A stretch of DNA of 64,000 bases from positions 310,001-374,000 of the forward strand of contig OY970075.1 in NCBI GenBank assembly GCA_963705385.1, in the 5' to 3' direction. A program made the translations under genes and the position numbers. Below are positions 1 to 9,840 of the stretch, one piece after another. Each line of letters begins with the position of its first letter. Positions within the stretch are counted from its first letter, which is position 1. The notes beneath the pieces were generated by a model, which saw nothing but the letters and a program-made list of their open reading frames with translations, had not been told where the DNA came from and ran no database searches. Origin of the DNA: MFD02979-c5 sp963705385. Its GTDB lineage: Bacteria; Bacteroidota; Bacteroidia; Cytophagales; Amoebophilaceae.

Positions 1-2
1 CT

Positions 3-962
3 ATCATAGGTTTAGATATTTCTCATGCCCAACAGCTTTTAGAAGCCGGTGGAGTAGTGGCTATCCCCACAGAAACAGTCTATGGCTTGGCAGGTAATGC
101 CTACAGTGAAGAAGCAGTCCTGAAAATTTTTCATATCAAGCAAAGACCTAGCTTTGACCCTCTGATTGTGCATGCTAGTAGCATAGAGGCGATACAAGAT
201 TTTGTAGCGCGATTCCCTGTCAAAGCCTTACAGCTAGCGCAAAACTTTTGGCCTGGACCTTTGACTTTAGTACTCGAGAAGCAACCTATTATCCCCGATA
301 TTGTTACTTCAGGCTTGTCAAGCGTAGGCGTTAGGATCCCACAACATGACCTGACATGCCAGTTGCTCCAAAAGCTTTCTTTTCCTGTAGCAGCGCCCAG
401 TGCCAATCCTTTTGGTTACATCAGTCCTACCATTCCGATGCACGTTCAGGACCAGCTAGGGGATCAAATTCCCTATATTCTGGACGGAGGGGCTTGTACC
501 ATAGGTATCGAGTCTACCATCGTTGGTTTTGAAGAAGAACAACCTGTTATCTATCGACTGGGCGGGATAAGTGTAGAAGCCATTGAGCAGGTAGTAGGGC
601 CTGTCACTGTGGCCAATCAGCTGACCTGCCATCCAAAGGCACCTGGTACGCTGGAGAGCCATTATGCTCCTCAAAAGCCCCTGGTGGTAGGTTCGCTTCC
701 AGTCCTGCTTGCAAAGCATGGCTGCCAAAACATAGGTATCCTTGCCTTTGATCAGCATTACGCTAACGTCAGCCCTAGCTATCAAGTGATGCTTGCACCT
801 ACTGGCAGCTTGGACGAGGCTGCCAAAAATCTTTTTGCTGCACTCAGATCGCTTGATGCATTGCCTGTTAATATTATCTTGGCAACCTTTGTTCCTGATA
901 TAGGCATTGGCAGGGCCATCAATGATCGGCTTAAGAGAGCAGCAGCCCACCCAGTAGTTTAA
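3..962 (+). CDS. tsaC: Threonylcarbamoyl-AMP synthase, Sua5/TsaC type (5' end outside window)
   Basis: This enzyme makes threonylcarbamoyl-AMP from threonine, bicarbonate and ATP, the first step of the t6A37 modification of ANN-decoding tRNAs. The YrdC core is clear: GGVVAIPTETVYGLAG near the visible start, RPSFDPLIVH, WPGPLT, VGVRIPQH and APSANPFG. After the core, APGTLESHYAP matches the linker that leads into the extra Sua5 C-terminal domain, so this is the long Sua5 form rather than short TsaC. A GTG at 57 could be read as a start, but the frame is open to position 3 and the upstream residues (DISHAQQLLEAGG) fit the conserved N-terminus, so the true start lies before the window. A second t6A gene, tsaE, is at 17.5 kb. 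Confidence 0.93.
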   Translation: MIGLDISHAQQLLEAGGVVAIPTETVYGLAGNAYSEEAVLKIFHIKQRPSFDPLIVHASSIEAIQDFVARFPVKALQLAQNFWPGPLTLVLEKQPIIPDIVTSGLSSVGVRIPQHDLTCQLLQKLSFPVAAPSANPFGYISPTIPMHVQDQLGDQIPYILDGGACTIGIESTIVGFEEEQPVIYRLGGISVEAIEQVVGPVTVANQLTCHPKAPGTLESHYAPQKPLVVGSLPVLLAKHGCQNIGILAFDQHYANVSPSYQVMLAPTGSLDEAAKNLFAALRSLDALPVNIILATFVPDIGIGRAINDRLKRAAAHPVV

Positions 963-1212
963 TAATTCAAATCAAGTCTTTCATTTTCTGTTTGGTTATT
1001 GGCTCAATCAGTGGTTTAACCCATTCTTTTTTCCTTAAATAACATTTGCTTTGTGAGCCTGCGAAAAGCCTTACCAGTTAATCGCAGAAGCTACAGGAAG
1101 CGCCCGTATGAGATGATGTACAATACTTAGCAGCATAAGTTCATGAGGCGATTGAGGTATAAAAATTACCTAGAGGTCTGTTCGTGGCCTCAGTCAGTAA
1201 ACAAATAATCTT

Positions 1213-2415
1213 GTGATACGATACGTTCAGGAATATAACTTCAAGGATAAAAAGGCTCTGATTAGAGTAGACTTTAACGTTCCTTTAAATGACAATTTTT
1301 GTGTTGTAGACGATACTAGAATCACTAGAGCTGTCCCTACCATTCACAAGGTACTCAATGACGGTGGAGCTGTCATGCTTATGTCCCACTTAGGAAGGCC
1401 TAAGCAAGGATATGAAGCGCGTTTTTCCCTACAATACCTTATTCCTCATCTGATCCAAAGCTTAGGGGTTGAGGTAGCTTTTGCTTCTAGCTGTACAGGT
1501 ACTGCTACACAAGCACAAGCCAAGCATCTTCAACCAGGCCAAGTACTGCTTTTGGAAAATTTGCGGTTCCATGCCGGAGAAGTAACAGGCGATCCTGGCT
1601 TTGCACAGGAGCTCGCTGCTTTGGGCGATGTATATGTCAATGATGCTTTTGGCACTGCGCATCGGGCGCATGCTTCTACGGTCGTTGTAGCCCAATACTT
1701 TGAGGATAAGCTAGCAGGGTACCTCATGCAAGAAGAATTAGCAAATGCTGATAGGCTACTGCAGGATACGCAAAAACCTTTTACCGCTATCATAGGTGGT
1801 ACGAAAATTTCAGATAAGATCAAGCCTATTGAGCAATTGCTGAACCAGGTAGACTATTTGCTTGTAGGGGGAGGTGTGGCCAATACGTTTCAAAAAGCTT
1901 TAGGGAGATCAGTAAGTACTCTTCGGCTCGAGCATGACGAGCTGAACTTGGCCTACCAGTTGGCAGCAAAAGCCCAGCAAAAGGGTGTGCAGTTGGTGTT
2001 GCCTGTAGATGTAGTCATTGCCGACCGTATGGAAGCAGAAGCTGATATAGCTGTAGTAGATAGAGGGGATATTCCAGCGGGCTGGATGGCTTTGGACATA
2101 GGCCCTAGCGCGCAACAAGAGTTTGCAGATATTATTCAAGCTTCTCAAACCATACTGTGGTGTGGACCTGTGGGCGTCTTTGAAATCCCAACCTTTCAAA
2201 AAGGTACCCAAGCTGTGGCATTAGCTGTAGCCCGAGCTACCCTCCAAGGAGCTTTCGCGCTTGTAGGTGGCGGAGACTCTGCGGCTGCCATGCAGCTGTT
2301 AGGCTACAGCAAACAGATAAGCTACCTCTCTACGGGGGGCAGTGCTTTGTTGGCTTATTTAGGCAGTGGACGCTTGCCAGGAGTAGCAGCCCTTCAGGGG
2401 TGTACGCTAGGATAG
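1213..2415 (+). CDS. pgk: Phosphoglycerate kinase
   Basis: Cytoplasmic glycolytic enzyme that transfers phosphate from 1,3-bisphosphoglycerate to ADP. The 400-aa length is normal for the family. Visible landmarks are RVDFNVPL near residue 18, SHLGRP near 60, LLENLRFH near 113, the hinge and C-domain motif CGPVGVFE, and the nucleotide loop GGGDSAAA near the C-terminus. The start is GTG at 1213; no ATG lies near the conserved N-terminus. It stands alone, about 250 bp after sua5 and 120 bp before a lipoprotein gene. Retention of pgk suggests that lower glycolysis still works and can make ATP. Confidence 0.97.
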   Translation: MIRYVQEYNFKDKKALIRVDFNVPLNDNFCVVDDTRITRAVPTIHKVLNDGGAVMLMSHLGRPKQGYEARFSLQYLIPHLIQSLGVEVAFASSCTGTATQAQAKHLQPGQVLLLENLRFHAGEVTGDPGFAQELAALGDVYVNDAFGTAHRAHASTVVVAQYFEDKLAGYLMQEELANADRLLQDTQKPFTAIIGGTKISDKIKPIEQLLNQVDYLLVGGGVANTFQKALGRSVSTLRLEHDELNLAYQLAAKAQQKGVQLVLPVDVVIADRMEAEADIAVVDRGDIPAGWMALDIGPSAQQEFADIIQASQTILWCGPVGVFEIPTFQKGTQAVALAVARATLQGAFALVGGGDSAAAMQLLGYSKQISYLSTGGSALLAYLGSGRLPGVAALQGCTLG

Positions 2416-2538
2416 CCAAACCCTACCCTAAACCACTGTACTGGAATTATCATCTAGTCTAGCTCATATGTGGAAGGATGTGTATTATTGTGGACCGTAT
2501 AATCATAAAAGGTATAAACTTAACACTCAAAATGCATT

Positions 2539-3177
2539 ATGAAAAAGGTACTTAATATAACGTTGTTAATAGGGTTATGCGCGGTAGTAAATGGCTGTGG
2601 CGCTGCCCTCAGAGTCACCCGCCTCAATACTATTCAAGTAATAGACCTCAGTGGGCGATGGAATGATACAGATACTCGATTAGTCTCTGAAGAAATGATT
2701 CAAGACGTTCTCAGTAGTGCCTGGCTATCAGCATTTAAAGAAGCCCATGACAAACGTAAACCTGTGCTCATTGTAGGGACTATATTGAATAAGACGCATG
2801 AACACATTGAAGCAGAACCTTTTATTAAGAATATAGAAAAAGCCATCATTAATAAAGGCGAAGCGCGCATAGTAACCAACAGCACGTTCAGAGAAAAGCT
2901 GCGTCAAGAAAGAGAAGGACAAGAAGAATTTGTTTCTCCAGAAACACAAAAATATTTTGGTCGCGAACTAGGAGCAGATTTTATGCTGTTTGGGAACATT
3001 AACTCTATTGTAGATACAGCAGGGCAAAACAAAGTAATATTTTACCAAGTCAACCTAGAGTTGGCCGATCTAGAGACCAATGAGCTTGTATGGATAGGAG
3101 AAAAAAAGATCAAAAAATACATAGGGAAAAGTAGTAAAACTAAGAAGAAGCATCGCAGTGCGGTCCCCTCTACCTAG
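2539..3177 (+). CDS. LpoB-like lipoprotein (penicillin-binding protein activator family)
   Basis: Predicted outer-membrane lipoprotein: MKKVLNITLLIGLCAVVNGC ends in a lipobox cysteine at residue 20. The mature part resembles the LpoB/CsgG-like fold. Family-like stretches are the early DTRLVSEEMIQDVL, then GADFMLFGNINSIVD and YQVNLELADLETNELVW followed by a lysine-rich end, which matches the LpoB pattern of a substrate-like beta strand ending in ELVW. In Enterobacteria LpoB activates the peptidoglycan synthase PBP1b; the same role here is an inference. The next gene (76 bp downstream) is a TPR lipoprotein of the kind often found beside lpoB homologues, so the two probably form one envelope operon. 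Confidence 0.7.
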   Translation: MKKVLNITLLIGLCAVVNGCGAALRVTRLNTIQVIDLSGRWNDTDTRLVSEEMIQDVLSSAWLSAFKEAHDKRKPVLIVGTILNKTHEHIEAEPFIKNIEKAIINKGEARIVTNSTFREKLRQEREGQEEFVSPETQKYFGRELGADFMLFGNINSIVDTAGQNKVIFYQVNLELADLETNELVWIGEKKIKKYIGKSSKTKKKHRSAVPST

Positions 3178-3252
3178 CCACAGCAAAGTATATGAGCGTG
3201 CCTACGCCAGTCTATACTCCCTCATTGATCTAGGCGCTTTGTCGTAACGTTT

Positions 3253-4662
3253 GTGAAAATGAAAAAGAGCTGTTTGCCCCTACTCATAGGCTTAGGGCTA
3301 TTGCTACATGCTTGCCACGTTACCTACTACCAAAAGTATGCTCAATTCCACAAGCTGTTCCTGGCTGGGAAGCTGGCAGAGGCAGATGCACTCCTTGCCG
3401 AGGATAAGCGTGCTGAAAAGAAAAAGACCAGGCTACTACACTATTGTAACCGAGGGTTACTAGCCCATCAGCTAGGTAGGTATGAGGAAAGCAATCACTT
3501 CTTTGAGCAGGCACATCTTATCCATGAGAATTTCTTAGCTAAACCTGTTGACGAAGCACTGGCTTTAGTGATTAATGCTACAGTCACTGATTATAGAGGA
3601 GAAGACCATGAGGTGCTTTTAGTTCACTATTACAAGGCACTCAACTTCCTACAATTAGGAAAAAACAACGAAGCACTGGTAGAATGTCGTCGATTAAATA
3701 TTAAGTTGAACCAGCTGAGCGATAAATACACTAATCCTAAAAAGTACAGGTGTGATGCATTCATTCATACACTCATGGGCCTTGTGTACCAAGCCAACCA
3801 CGATTACAATAATGCCTTTATTGCTTACCGCAATGCTGTTGAAATATACCAAGAGGACTATAAACAGCTTTTTAGCGTGGATGTGCCAGCACAGCTAAAA
3901 AAAGACCTGATTTATACTGCTTATAAGGCAGAGCTTTACGACCAGATGGATAAATATAGGAAGGCATTGAAGCTACAATACGATCCTACGAAGGAGGAGG
4001 CACTGTGCGACGTTGTCTTTCTATGGAACAACGGCTTGGGGCCTCTAAAAGATGAGTGGGGGATCAACTTTGTCATAGTACCTGGTGCTGGTGGAGTAGT
4101 CACTTTTAGAAATGAAGGATTAGGCCTTTTCTTTCCTTTTATGCTTCCAGAAGATGATCCAAGAGAAAGCGCGATTGCTGACTTAAAATTCATTCGTGTG
4201 GTCTTTCCCAAATATCAAGAGCGCCCATTGGTGTATGATCAAGCTTGCATAGTGGCCCCTGATAAAGGCCAACACACCTTTGAATTACTAGAGGACATTA
4301 ATGCCATTGCCTTTCATGTACTGAGAGAACGCATGGTCCTAGAATTGGGCAAGTCATTGTTGCGGGTCGCACTCAAGCAAATAGCTGAGTACCAACTCAA
4401 AAAACACAATGATACGCTAGGCATTATTTTAGGAGGGATTAATTTTCTCACTGAAAAGGCAGACACCAGAAACTGGCAGACCATTCCACACGGCATCTAT
4501 TATACACGCATTCGGCTACCTGAAGGGGGCCATCAATTGAATTTCAAAGCCTTTTCTAGGCAATTGCCACGTGCTAGTCAGTACAAAGAATTTCATCTTA
4601 CACTGCGGAGAAACCAAACAGCATTCCAGGTAATCCACTCCCCAGTCACGACATCAGGTTGA
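3253..4662 (+). CDS. TPR-containing lipoprotein, partner of the LpoB-like protein
   Basis: Predicted lipoprotein of about 467 aa. The start may be GTG at 3253 or ATG two codons later at 3259, which gives a better signal peptide (MKKSCLPLLIGLGLLLHAC, lipobox LLHAC). Residues 30-240 are helical with TPR-like repeats (NRGLLAHQLGRYEESNHFFE, then MGLVYQANHDYNNAFIAYRN). The second half is a mixed region with no motif I can name. The arrangement LpoB plus TPR lipoprotein resembles the COG3014/LpoB neighbourhoods of other Gram-negative bacteria, which suggests a role at the outer membrane near peptidoglycan synthesis. The last 9 bases overlap the end of the convergent recQ gene. Confidence 0.65.
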   Translation: MKMKKSCLPLLIGLGLLLHACHVTYYQKYAQFHKLFLAGKLAEADALLAEDKRAEKKKTRLLHYCNRGLLAHQLGRYEESNHFFEQAHLIHENFLAKPVDEALALVINATVTDYRGEDHEVLLVHYYKALNFLQLGKNNEALVECRRLNIKLNQLSDKYTNPKKYRCDAFIHTLMGLVYQANHDYNNAFIAYRNAVEIYQEDYKQLFSVDVPAQLKKDLIYTAYKAELYDQMDKYRKALKLQYDPTKEEALCDVVFLWNNGLGPLKDEWGINFVIVPGAGGVVTFRNEGLGLFFPFMLPEDDPRESAIADLKFIRVVFPKYQERPLVYDQACIVAPDKGQHTFELLEDINAIAFHVLRERMVLELGKSLLRVALKQIAEYQLKKHNDTLGIILGGINFLTEKADTRNWQTIPHGIYYTRIRLPEGGHQLNFKAFSRQLPRASQYKEFHLTLRRNQTAFQVIHSPVTTSG

Positions 4663-6621
4663 GCTTGTAAAGGTTAGGTTAGGCCGGCTATGTTTTTGTT
4701 GGACACCACCATGCTGGTGTAAAAGCCTACCAACTTGGTCATAGCTAAGCTCTTCACTATCAAGCATTTGTCGAATGGCCATGAGCACCTCCTTTTCTGC
4801 TTGTGGATCTATCTTATCTACAAGAAGTACCACATCGTTGATGCCTTCCTGTAAGTGCTGCAAAATAAGGGTTCTATACTTTTTATAGGCAGCCGCCTTA
4901 TTGTCTGTGTTGCCCTTTTTCTTCTCCAAACATATATCACACTGCTTGCACTTTTCGTAAGAGATTTCACCAAAATATTCGAGCAGCAGCTGAGGCCTAC
5001 AGCGGTGTTGGTGGGTTACGTAATGAATCACTGCCTCTCCCTTTTTGATAGCAAGAGCACTTCTTTGTTTTAGCTTTTGTATGTCCAAAGGGAGTTGGGA
5101 AGCTGGATGGCGGGCTGTTGTAAAGGTAAGCTGGGGCTGGTCTTTTTGGGGGTGGTATTGGATTACTGACAGGTGATCCAAAGCCTGAAGTTGTTTTTTT
5201 ACTTCTTGAGGTGAGCTGTAAAGGAGTTTAGCTATTTTCTGCTCTGAAATACTGCAAAATTCTGAGAATATCGCTCCACCATACATTCTTAGAAGTGCTT
5301 TGATCAGCGGGTCATAGGTTACATGGGCTACCTGAAAGGCATACAACTCCTTGGGGTCAGTAGGAATTTGCAATTGAGCAGTCTGAAAAAAAGTTTCGTT
5401 CAGTTGCACTAATCCTTCTTGTTCTAGGACCTTTAAGGCTTGGTAAACTGCTTGTGGTTTTAAATCGCAAGTATGGGCAAAGTCTTCTAAGTCAAAATCA
5501 TAGGTAGTCATGGTGTGGCTTCCGATGGCAACTTTGTAGTAGTTAGCTAAGTGCTGGTACACTTTTTTCAATTGATCAATAGTAGGATGTGCTGCTTGTA
5601 TACTTTCTCGTAGTAAAGCAATGTCGTAGTCTTCATAAAGGGCAATAGCATAGGCCTTTTTTTCATCACGGCCGGCGCGGCCTGCTTCTTGGTAATAAGC
5701 TTCGAGCGTCGTAGGTAAGTCCATATGCACCACCAGTCGCACGTTAGGCTTGTCAATGCCCATACCAAAGGCATTAGTAGCTACCATGACTCTGATGTTA
5801 CCTTTGATCCAGGCTTCTTGTTGCTGCACTCTCTCTAAAGTTGTTAGGCCAGCATTATAAAAAGCTGTGCTGATACCATTTTTCTTGAGCAACTGAGCAA
5901 TGAGCTTGGTCTTTTTACGTGAGTTGACATAAACGATAGCTGTGCCAGGTATATGGTGCAAGATTTTCAGTAGCTGCCTGCCTTTGTTTTCTGTCTTCCT
6001 CACTACGTAAGCCAGGTTATTGTGTGCAAAGCTCTTTTGGAAGACGGCTGGTTGACGAAGGTCAAGTTTTTCCTGAATATCTTGCTTGACAGCAGGTGTG
6101 GCAGTGGCAGTAAGGGCAATTGTATTGACACCAGGGATCAAGGCTCTGAAGGCTGCAATTTCCAAATACGGAGGTCTAAAATCGTAGCCCCACTGAGAGA
6201 CACAATGTGCTTCGTCTACTACCAGTAAGCTGACCGACATCTTTTTTACTCGCTCTTGTAGCAGTTCAGTCTTCAAACGCTCTGGTGATACATACAAGAA
6301 CTTTATCTGCCCATAAACGCAATTATCTAAGGTCAAGTCGATTGCTTGTGGCTTCATGCCTGCAAAGATGGCTGTCGCAGCAACACCTCTTCTTTTTAGC
6401 TGATCTACTTGGTCCTTCATCAAGGCAATCAAGGGAGAAACCACAATACATGTTCCTGCTCGCATCATGGCAGGCACCTGAAAACAGATAGATTTTCCAC
6501 CTCCTGTGGGGAGCAAGGCCAACACATCTTTTCCATCTAAAACTGCTTGGACGATTGCTTCCTGCAGTGGTCGAAAAGAGCTATAACCCCAATGTTTTTG
6601 GAGTATCTCGTGAGGAGTCAT
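4654..6621 (-). CDS. recQ: ATP-dependent DNA helicase RecQ
   Basis: 3'-5' DNA helicase of recombination and fork repair. Superfamily-2 motifs appear in order: FRPLQEAIVQ (motif 0), LPTGGGKSICFQ (Walker A, about residue 37), DEAHCVSQWGYDFRP (DEAH box plus the RecQ aromatic loop), ALTATATP, IVYVNSRKK, VATNAFGMGIDKPNVR and YYQEAGRAGRDE (motif VI). The zinc-binding part of the RQC domain is present: CRPQLLLEYFGE followed by KCKQCDIC. No classical HRDC domain is obvious; the last 100 residues are a helical tail. The 655-aa length is within the normal range. It converges with the TPR lipoprotein gene, overlapping it by 9 bases. Confidence 0.95.
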   Translation of the reverse strand: MTPHEILQKHWGYSSFRPLQEAIVQAVLDGKDVLALLPTGGGKSICFQVPAMMRAGTCIVVSPLIALMKDQVDQLKRRGVAATAIFAGMKPQAIDLTLDNCVYGQIKFLYVSPERLKTELLQERVKKMSVSLLVVDEAHCVSQWGYDFRPPYLEIAAFRALIPGVNTIALTATATPAVKQDIQEKLDLRQPAVFQKSFAHNNLAYVVRKTENKGRQLLKILHHIPGTAIVYVNSRKKTKLIAQLLKKNGISTAFYNAGLTTLERVQQQEAWIKGNIRVMVATNAFGMGIDKPNVRLVVHMDLPTTLEAYYQEAGRAGRDEKKAYAIALYEDYDIALLRESIQAAHPTIDQLKKVYQHLANYYKVAIGSHTMTTYDFDLEDFAHTCDLKPQAVYQALKVLEQEGLVQLNETFFQTAQLQIPTDPKELYAFQVAHVTYDPLIKALLRMYGGAIFSEFCSISEQKIAKLLYSSPQEVKKQLQALDHLSVIQYHPQKDQPQLTFTTARHPASQLPLDIQKLKQRSALAIKKGEAVIHYVTHQHRCRPQLLLEYFGEISYEKCKQCDICLEKKKGNTDNKAAAYKKYRTLILQHLQEGINDVVLLVDKIDPQAEKEVLMAIRQMLDSEELSYDQVGRLLHQHGGVQQKHSRPNLTFTSST

Positions 6622-6915
6622 GGCGTCCTTTTTTGTTGAACGAGTTATTAACCCTTACTTGTACGCAGTGCGAGTAGTCATTTTGCTAAGCTAAAGAAAT
6701 GTAATGAGGAAGTGCCTACAGTCTTCAGCACTTGTGTTTGTCGCCTATAGGGTATACAGAGCTGCCTTCGCCTCACTCAGTTATAACAAAGGAGATTGCT
6801 AGAGACCCATAGGGAGTAGCTTTAAGCTAGTGGTCAGAGCGCTTCCCATAATTTACAATCGATCAGCAGGTAGCTTATCAGTGTTTTAAAGCTGAGTTAG
6901 TAGACGATGCACAAG

Positions 6916-9759
6916 TTAGTCATGGCTAGGCTCGACTGCCCACTCCTCTAGGGTAGTAAAAAAGCTGAAGTAGTCCTTTCTCTCTACAAGTTGATGAAGC
7001 TTATTCCTTGTAGTGTATTGCTGCAAGTCTTTTGGGGCTACCTGAGCTGATGGTTGAGGAAGAGGTATGGCTTGTCCCAGCTCCAACACCCCTTTATCGG
7101 CATCCCAGAAATTTTTCCAACTAAGATAGGAGTTAGGGCTATTTGGTTGTTGCTCTTGTGAAAAGGTCTGGTGCAATAAGTCGGCAGTGGTTTTGAGTGT
7201 TGATTTTTTGGGGCTTAGGGTGAAAACATAGAGGCGATCTTGAGGCCTGGTAAAGGCTACGTAGAGCAAGTTCAAATTGTCTAGATGAGCTTGCATTTGT
7301 TCTGCGTAATATTCGCGTGCAAACACAGTATCCTTGAGGAGTCTCGTATACTGAAGGGGTAATACGGGGAACTTGGAAAAAGGCGGATGGTCTGTGTGGC
7401 ACCACAAAGTAGGAGGATGACGTAAGTTATGGTCAAAGTCCCACTCGCAAAAGGGAAGAATTACTGCTTTAAATTGTAAGCCTTTAGCTTGGTGGATGGT
7501 CATGATTGACATGGCGTCTTGCTCTTCTGCACGGGGCAATGTGTGTTTGTACCCTTTTTCTTTCCACCAAGCCAAGAACCCATTGATGTCTGCCATTTCC
7601 TTTTTAGAAAAGTCGAGCACTACATCTTGAAAGGCTTGCAAAAAGGGAGTTTCCTCAGTACCACGAAGCTGAAAAAGGCTTATCAATGCTTCTACAAGCT
7701 CGTACAAGGAAAGTTGTTGGAGCAAGAGGCGTTTTTCAAAGAAAGCTTCAGGCAGCTGTGGGGTTTCCTCCCCAGGTTGGGCATCATTGTAAAAAGTGGG
7801 AAGGTATTTTTTCAGTACGCATAGCTGGTAAAGATAAAGTAGCTCGGCTTGTGCTAGCTGGTCTGTCTCGTTGTTCAAACATTTCAGCGCGTTGACCAGG
7901 ATATTTACCCAGGGATTGTGGCTTAGGTACAAAGCCTCTGAAAAGATGGTCTCATACCTACAGTCAAGTTTAGCCTGGGGTGAATGCTGATAGGCCATCA
8001 GCGTGTGGAAAATTTCACGCCCTTCGGCATTGTTCCTTACCAATAGCACGATGTCTTTTAAAGCAAATCCGTCTTTTTGTAGCGATTCGATAAGTAAGGG
8101 TAAACGGGCTTTTACTGCCTCACGCCAGCTTAGGAGCTGGCCTTTGTCTGTCAAGGTATCTTCTAAAAAGGTGATGTTTACGTAACCCTTATCAGCGTGT
8201 AAATATTTTGGAGGCATGTATTGATAAACATCTTGATAAACAGCTCTAAGTTGTTGTGCTTGAGCAGATAAATCTTTTTTCAATGCAACATCTTCCAATG
8301 TTTCTAGGCCACTTTCCAGGTGCTTGACGAGATAGGTGACAGCAGTTGTAAAGAAGGTGTTGTTAAAGTCAATGATATGCTGCTTGCTGCGCCAGTTCTG
8401 ATTTAGGACAATAGCAGTGGTAGGATTAATGTCCTCTTCAATTTTTGTAAGCAACAGCTTCCAGTCACTGTTGCGCCATCGATAGATAGACTGTTTGATG
8501 TCACCTACTACTAAGCTCATGTAGCCTTCGGACATGCCATTCTCTATGAGCAGCTTGAAGTTGTGCCACTGAAAACTAGAGATATCCTGAAACTCATCAA
8601 TCAAAAAATGTTTGTAAAAGGCCCCTATCTTTTCGTATACAAAAGGAGTTTCGTTTTCAGCAATAACCTTGCGTAAGAAAAGGGAAGCATCTGAAATGAG
8701 CATTACATTGTGTGCTGCCCGGTAGTCATTTAACCTATCTAGGAGCTGTGTAATAATGCCAAGGGTATAGAGAAAGTGCCGTACAGACAGGGCAGTATGG
8801 TAGGTGCGGTGGTGGGTTTGGTAGAATTGGACAACTTGCTTTAAGATTGACTGTAGGCCGCCTTGCACCACTTGTACGATGCGTTGCTGTTTGTCAGACT
8901 TCTTGCTATACCACCCCTCTAGGTGCTGCAATGTGCTCAGCGCCCTTTGTGTAGGCGTAAATTTTTGCTTGGTTGCCAGCCCTGCTAGGTAACCTGCCAC
9001 GCCGGATTTCCCAAAAGAAAAATCAGTAACTTCTAAGTCTGCTTGTTGCATAGTTACTAAAGCTTGTTTACCCAGGTCCTGGAGCTTTATTTCAAAATGG
9101 GCGACGTGTTGATAGAGCTGTTGCACAAAACGCCGTAGTATAGCTTTATCATGGGTCGCTTGTAACAATGCTGCTTTTCGGGCATTAAAAGTTTCATTAA
9201 AAAGCTCATTTCCTAATACAGCGAGCTCTCTTTTAAAATCCCAATTTTTGCCGCTTAGTAGCTTGTCTTCAGCAAATTCAACCAACCACGCTCTTAGCTG
9301 TTCATCTTGTCCTGCAGCTGTTATCAAATCATTGACAATAGATGCCATGACATGCTCCTGGTCCATCTCAATGCTAAACCCGCTTTGTAGCCCTAACTCC
9401 TGGGCAAATCCCCGTACAATCTGTTGGAAAAAACTGTCAATAGTACTTACTGAGAAACGTGTGTATTGGTGAAGGATGTTGGACAGGACCTGCTGTGCAC
9501 GTTCTTGCAAGTCAGGCATCTGCCAATCTTTTTCATGCATTAGCTCCTCAGCTACTGGGCTTAGGGTGCCCTGGGCAAGGCTATGTAGGTAGGTAAGGAT
9601 GCGCTGCTTCATCTCCTGTGTAGCCTGGTTGGTAAAGGTCACAGCCTGGATTTGTGTGAAGCAATCAGGGTTGTCTAGTGCTAATTTGAGGTAATTGCTG
9701 ACAAGGACATGGGTTTTTCCTGAGCCAGCAGAGGAGCGATATAGCTTAAGTTCAGACAA
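6916..9759 (-). CDS. UvrD/Rep-family helicase, AddA/RecB-like, without nuclease domain
   Basis: Superfamily-1A helicase of the kind that acts in double-strand break processing. Motifs: SSAGSGKTHVLV (Walker A near residue 9), AVTFTNQATQEMKQR, FLIDEFQDISSFQW (motif II, near 390), VVGDIKQSIYRWR, LNQNWRS, MTIHQAKGLQFKAVILP and LLYVAFTRPQDRLYVF near 840. The protein ends about 90 residues after the last helicase motif at HQLVERKDYFSFFTTLEEW. In Bacteroidota relatives a PD-(D/E)XK nuclease normally follows there; I see no nuclease motif here, and the roughly 290 bp downstream (6622-6915) show no continuing frame. No AddB partner lies in the window. It may work as a helicase only, or the nuclease part has been lost. 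Confidence 0.82.
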   Translation of the reverse strand: MSELKLYRSSAGSGKTHVLVSNYLKLALDNPDCFTQIQAVTFTNQATQEMKQRILTYLHSLAQGTLSPVAEELMHEKDWQMPDLQERAQQVLSNILHQYTRFSVSTIDSFFQQIVRGFAQELGLQSGFSIEMDQEHVMASIVNDLITAAGQDEQLRAWLVEFAEDKLLSGKNWDFKRELAVLGNELFNETFNARKAALLQATHDKAILRRFVQQLYQHVAHFEIKLQDLGKQALVTMQQADLEVTDFSFGKSGVAGYLAGLATKQKFTPTQRALSTLQHLEGWYSKKSDKQQRIVQVVQGGLQSILKQVVQFYQTHHRTYHTALSVRHFLYTLGIITQLLDRLNDYRAAHNVMLISDASLFLRKVIAENETPFVYEKIGAFYKHFLIDEFQDISSFQWHNFKLLIENGMSEGYMSLVVGDIKQSIYRWRNSDWKLLLTKIEEDINPTTAIVLNQNWRSKQHIIDFNNTFFTTAVTYLVKHLESGLETLEDVALKKDLSAQAQQLRAVYQDVYQYMPPKYLHADKGYVNITFLEDTLTDKGQLLSWREAVKARLPLLIESLQKDGFALKDIVLLVRNNAEGREIFHTLMAYQHSPQAKLDCRYETIFSEALYLSHNPWVNILVNALKCLNNETDQLAQAELLYLYQLCVLKKYLPTFYNDAQPGEETPQLPEAFFEKRLLLQQLSLYELVEALISLFQLRGTEETPFLQAFQDVVLDFSKKEMADINGFLAWWKEKGYKHTLPRAEEQDAMSIMTIHQAKGLQFKAVILPFCEWDFDHNLRHPPTLWCHTDHPPFSKFPVLPLQYTRLLKDTVFAREYYAEQMQAHLDNLNLLYVAFTRPQDRLYVFTLSPKKSTLKTTADLLHQTFSQEQQPNSPNSYLSWKNFWDADKGVLELGQAIPLPQPSAQVAPKDLQQYTTRNKLHQLVERKDYFSFFTTLEEWAVEPSHD

Positions 9760-9840
9760 GAACCCTGGAAGAGTAATAAAAAACTAAGGGTTTTCTTCGT
9801 CAATAATAGTAAAAAAATACGTAAGCCTACCCTAGGAGAA

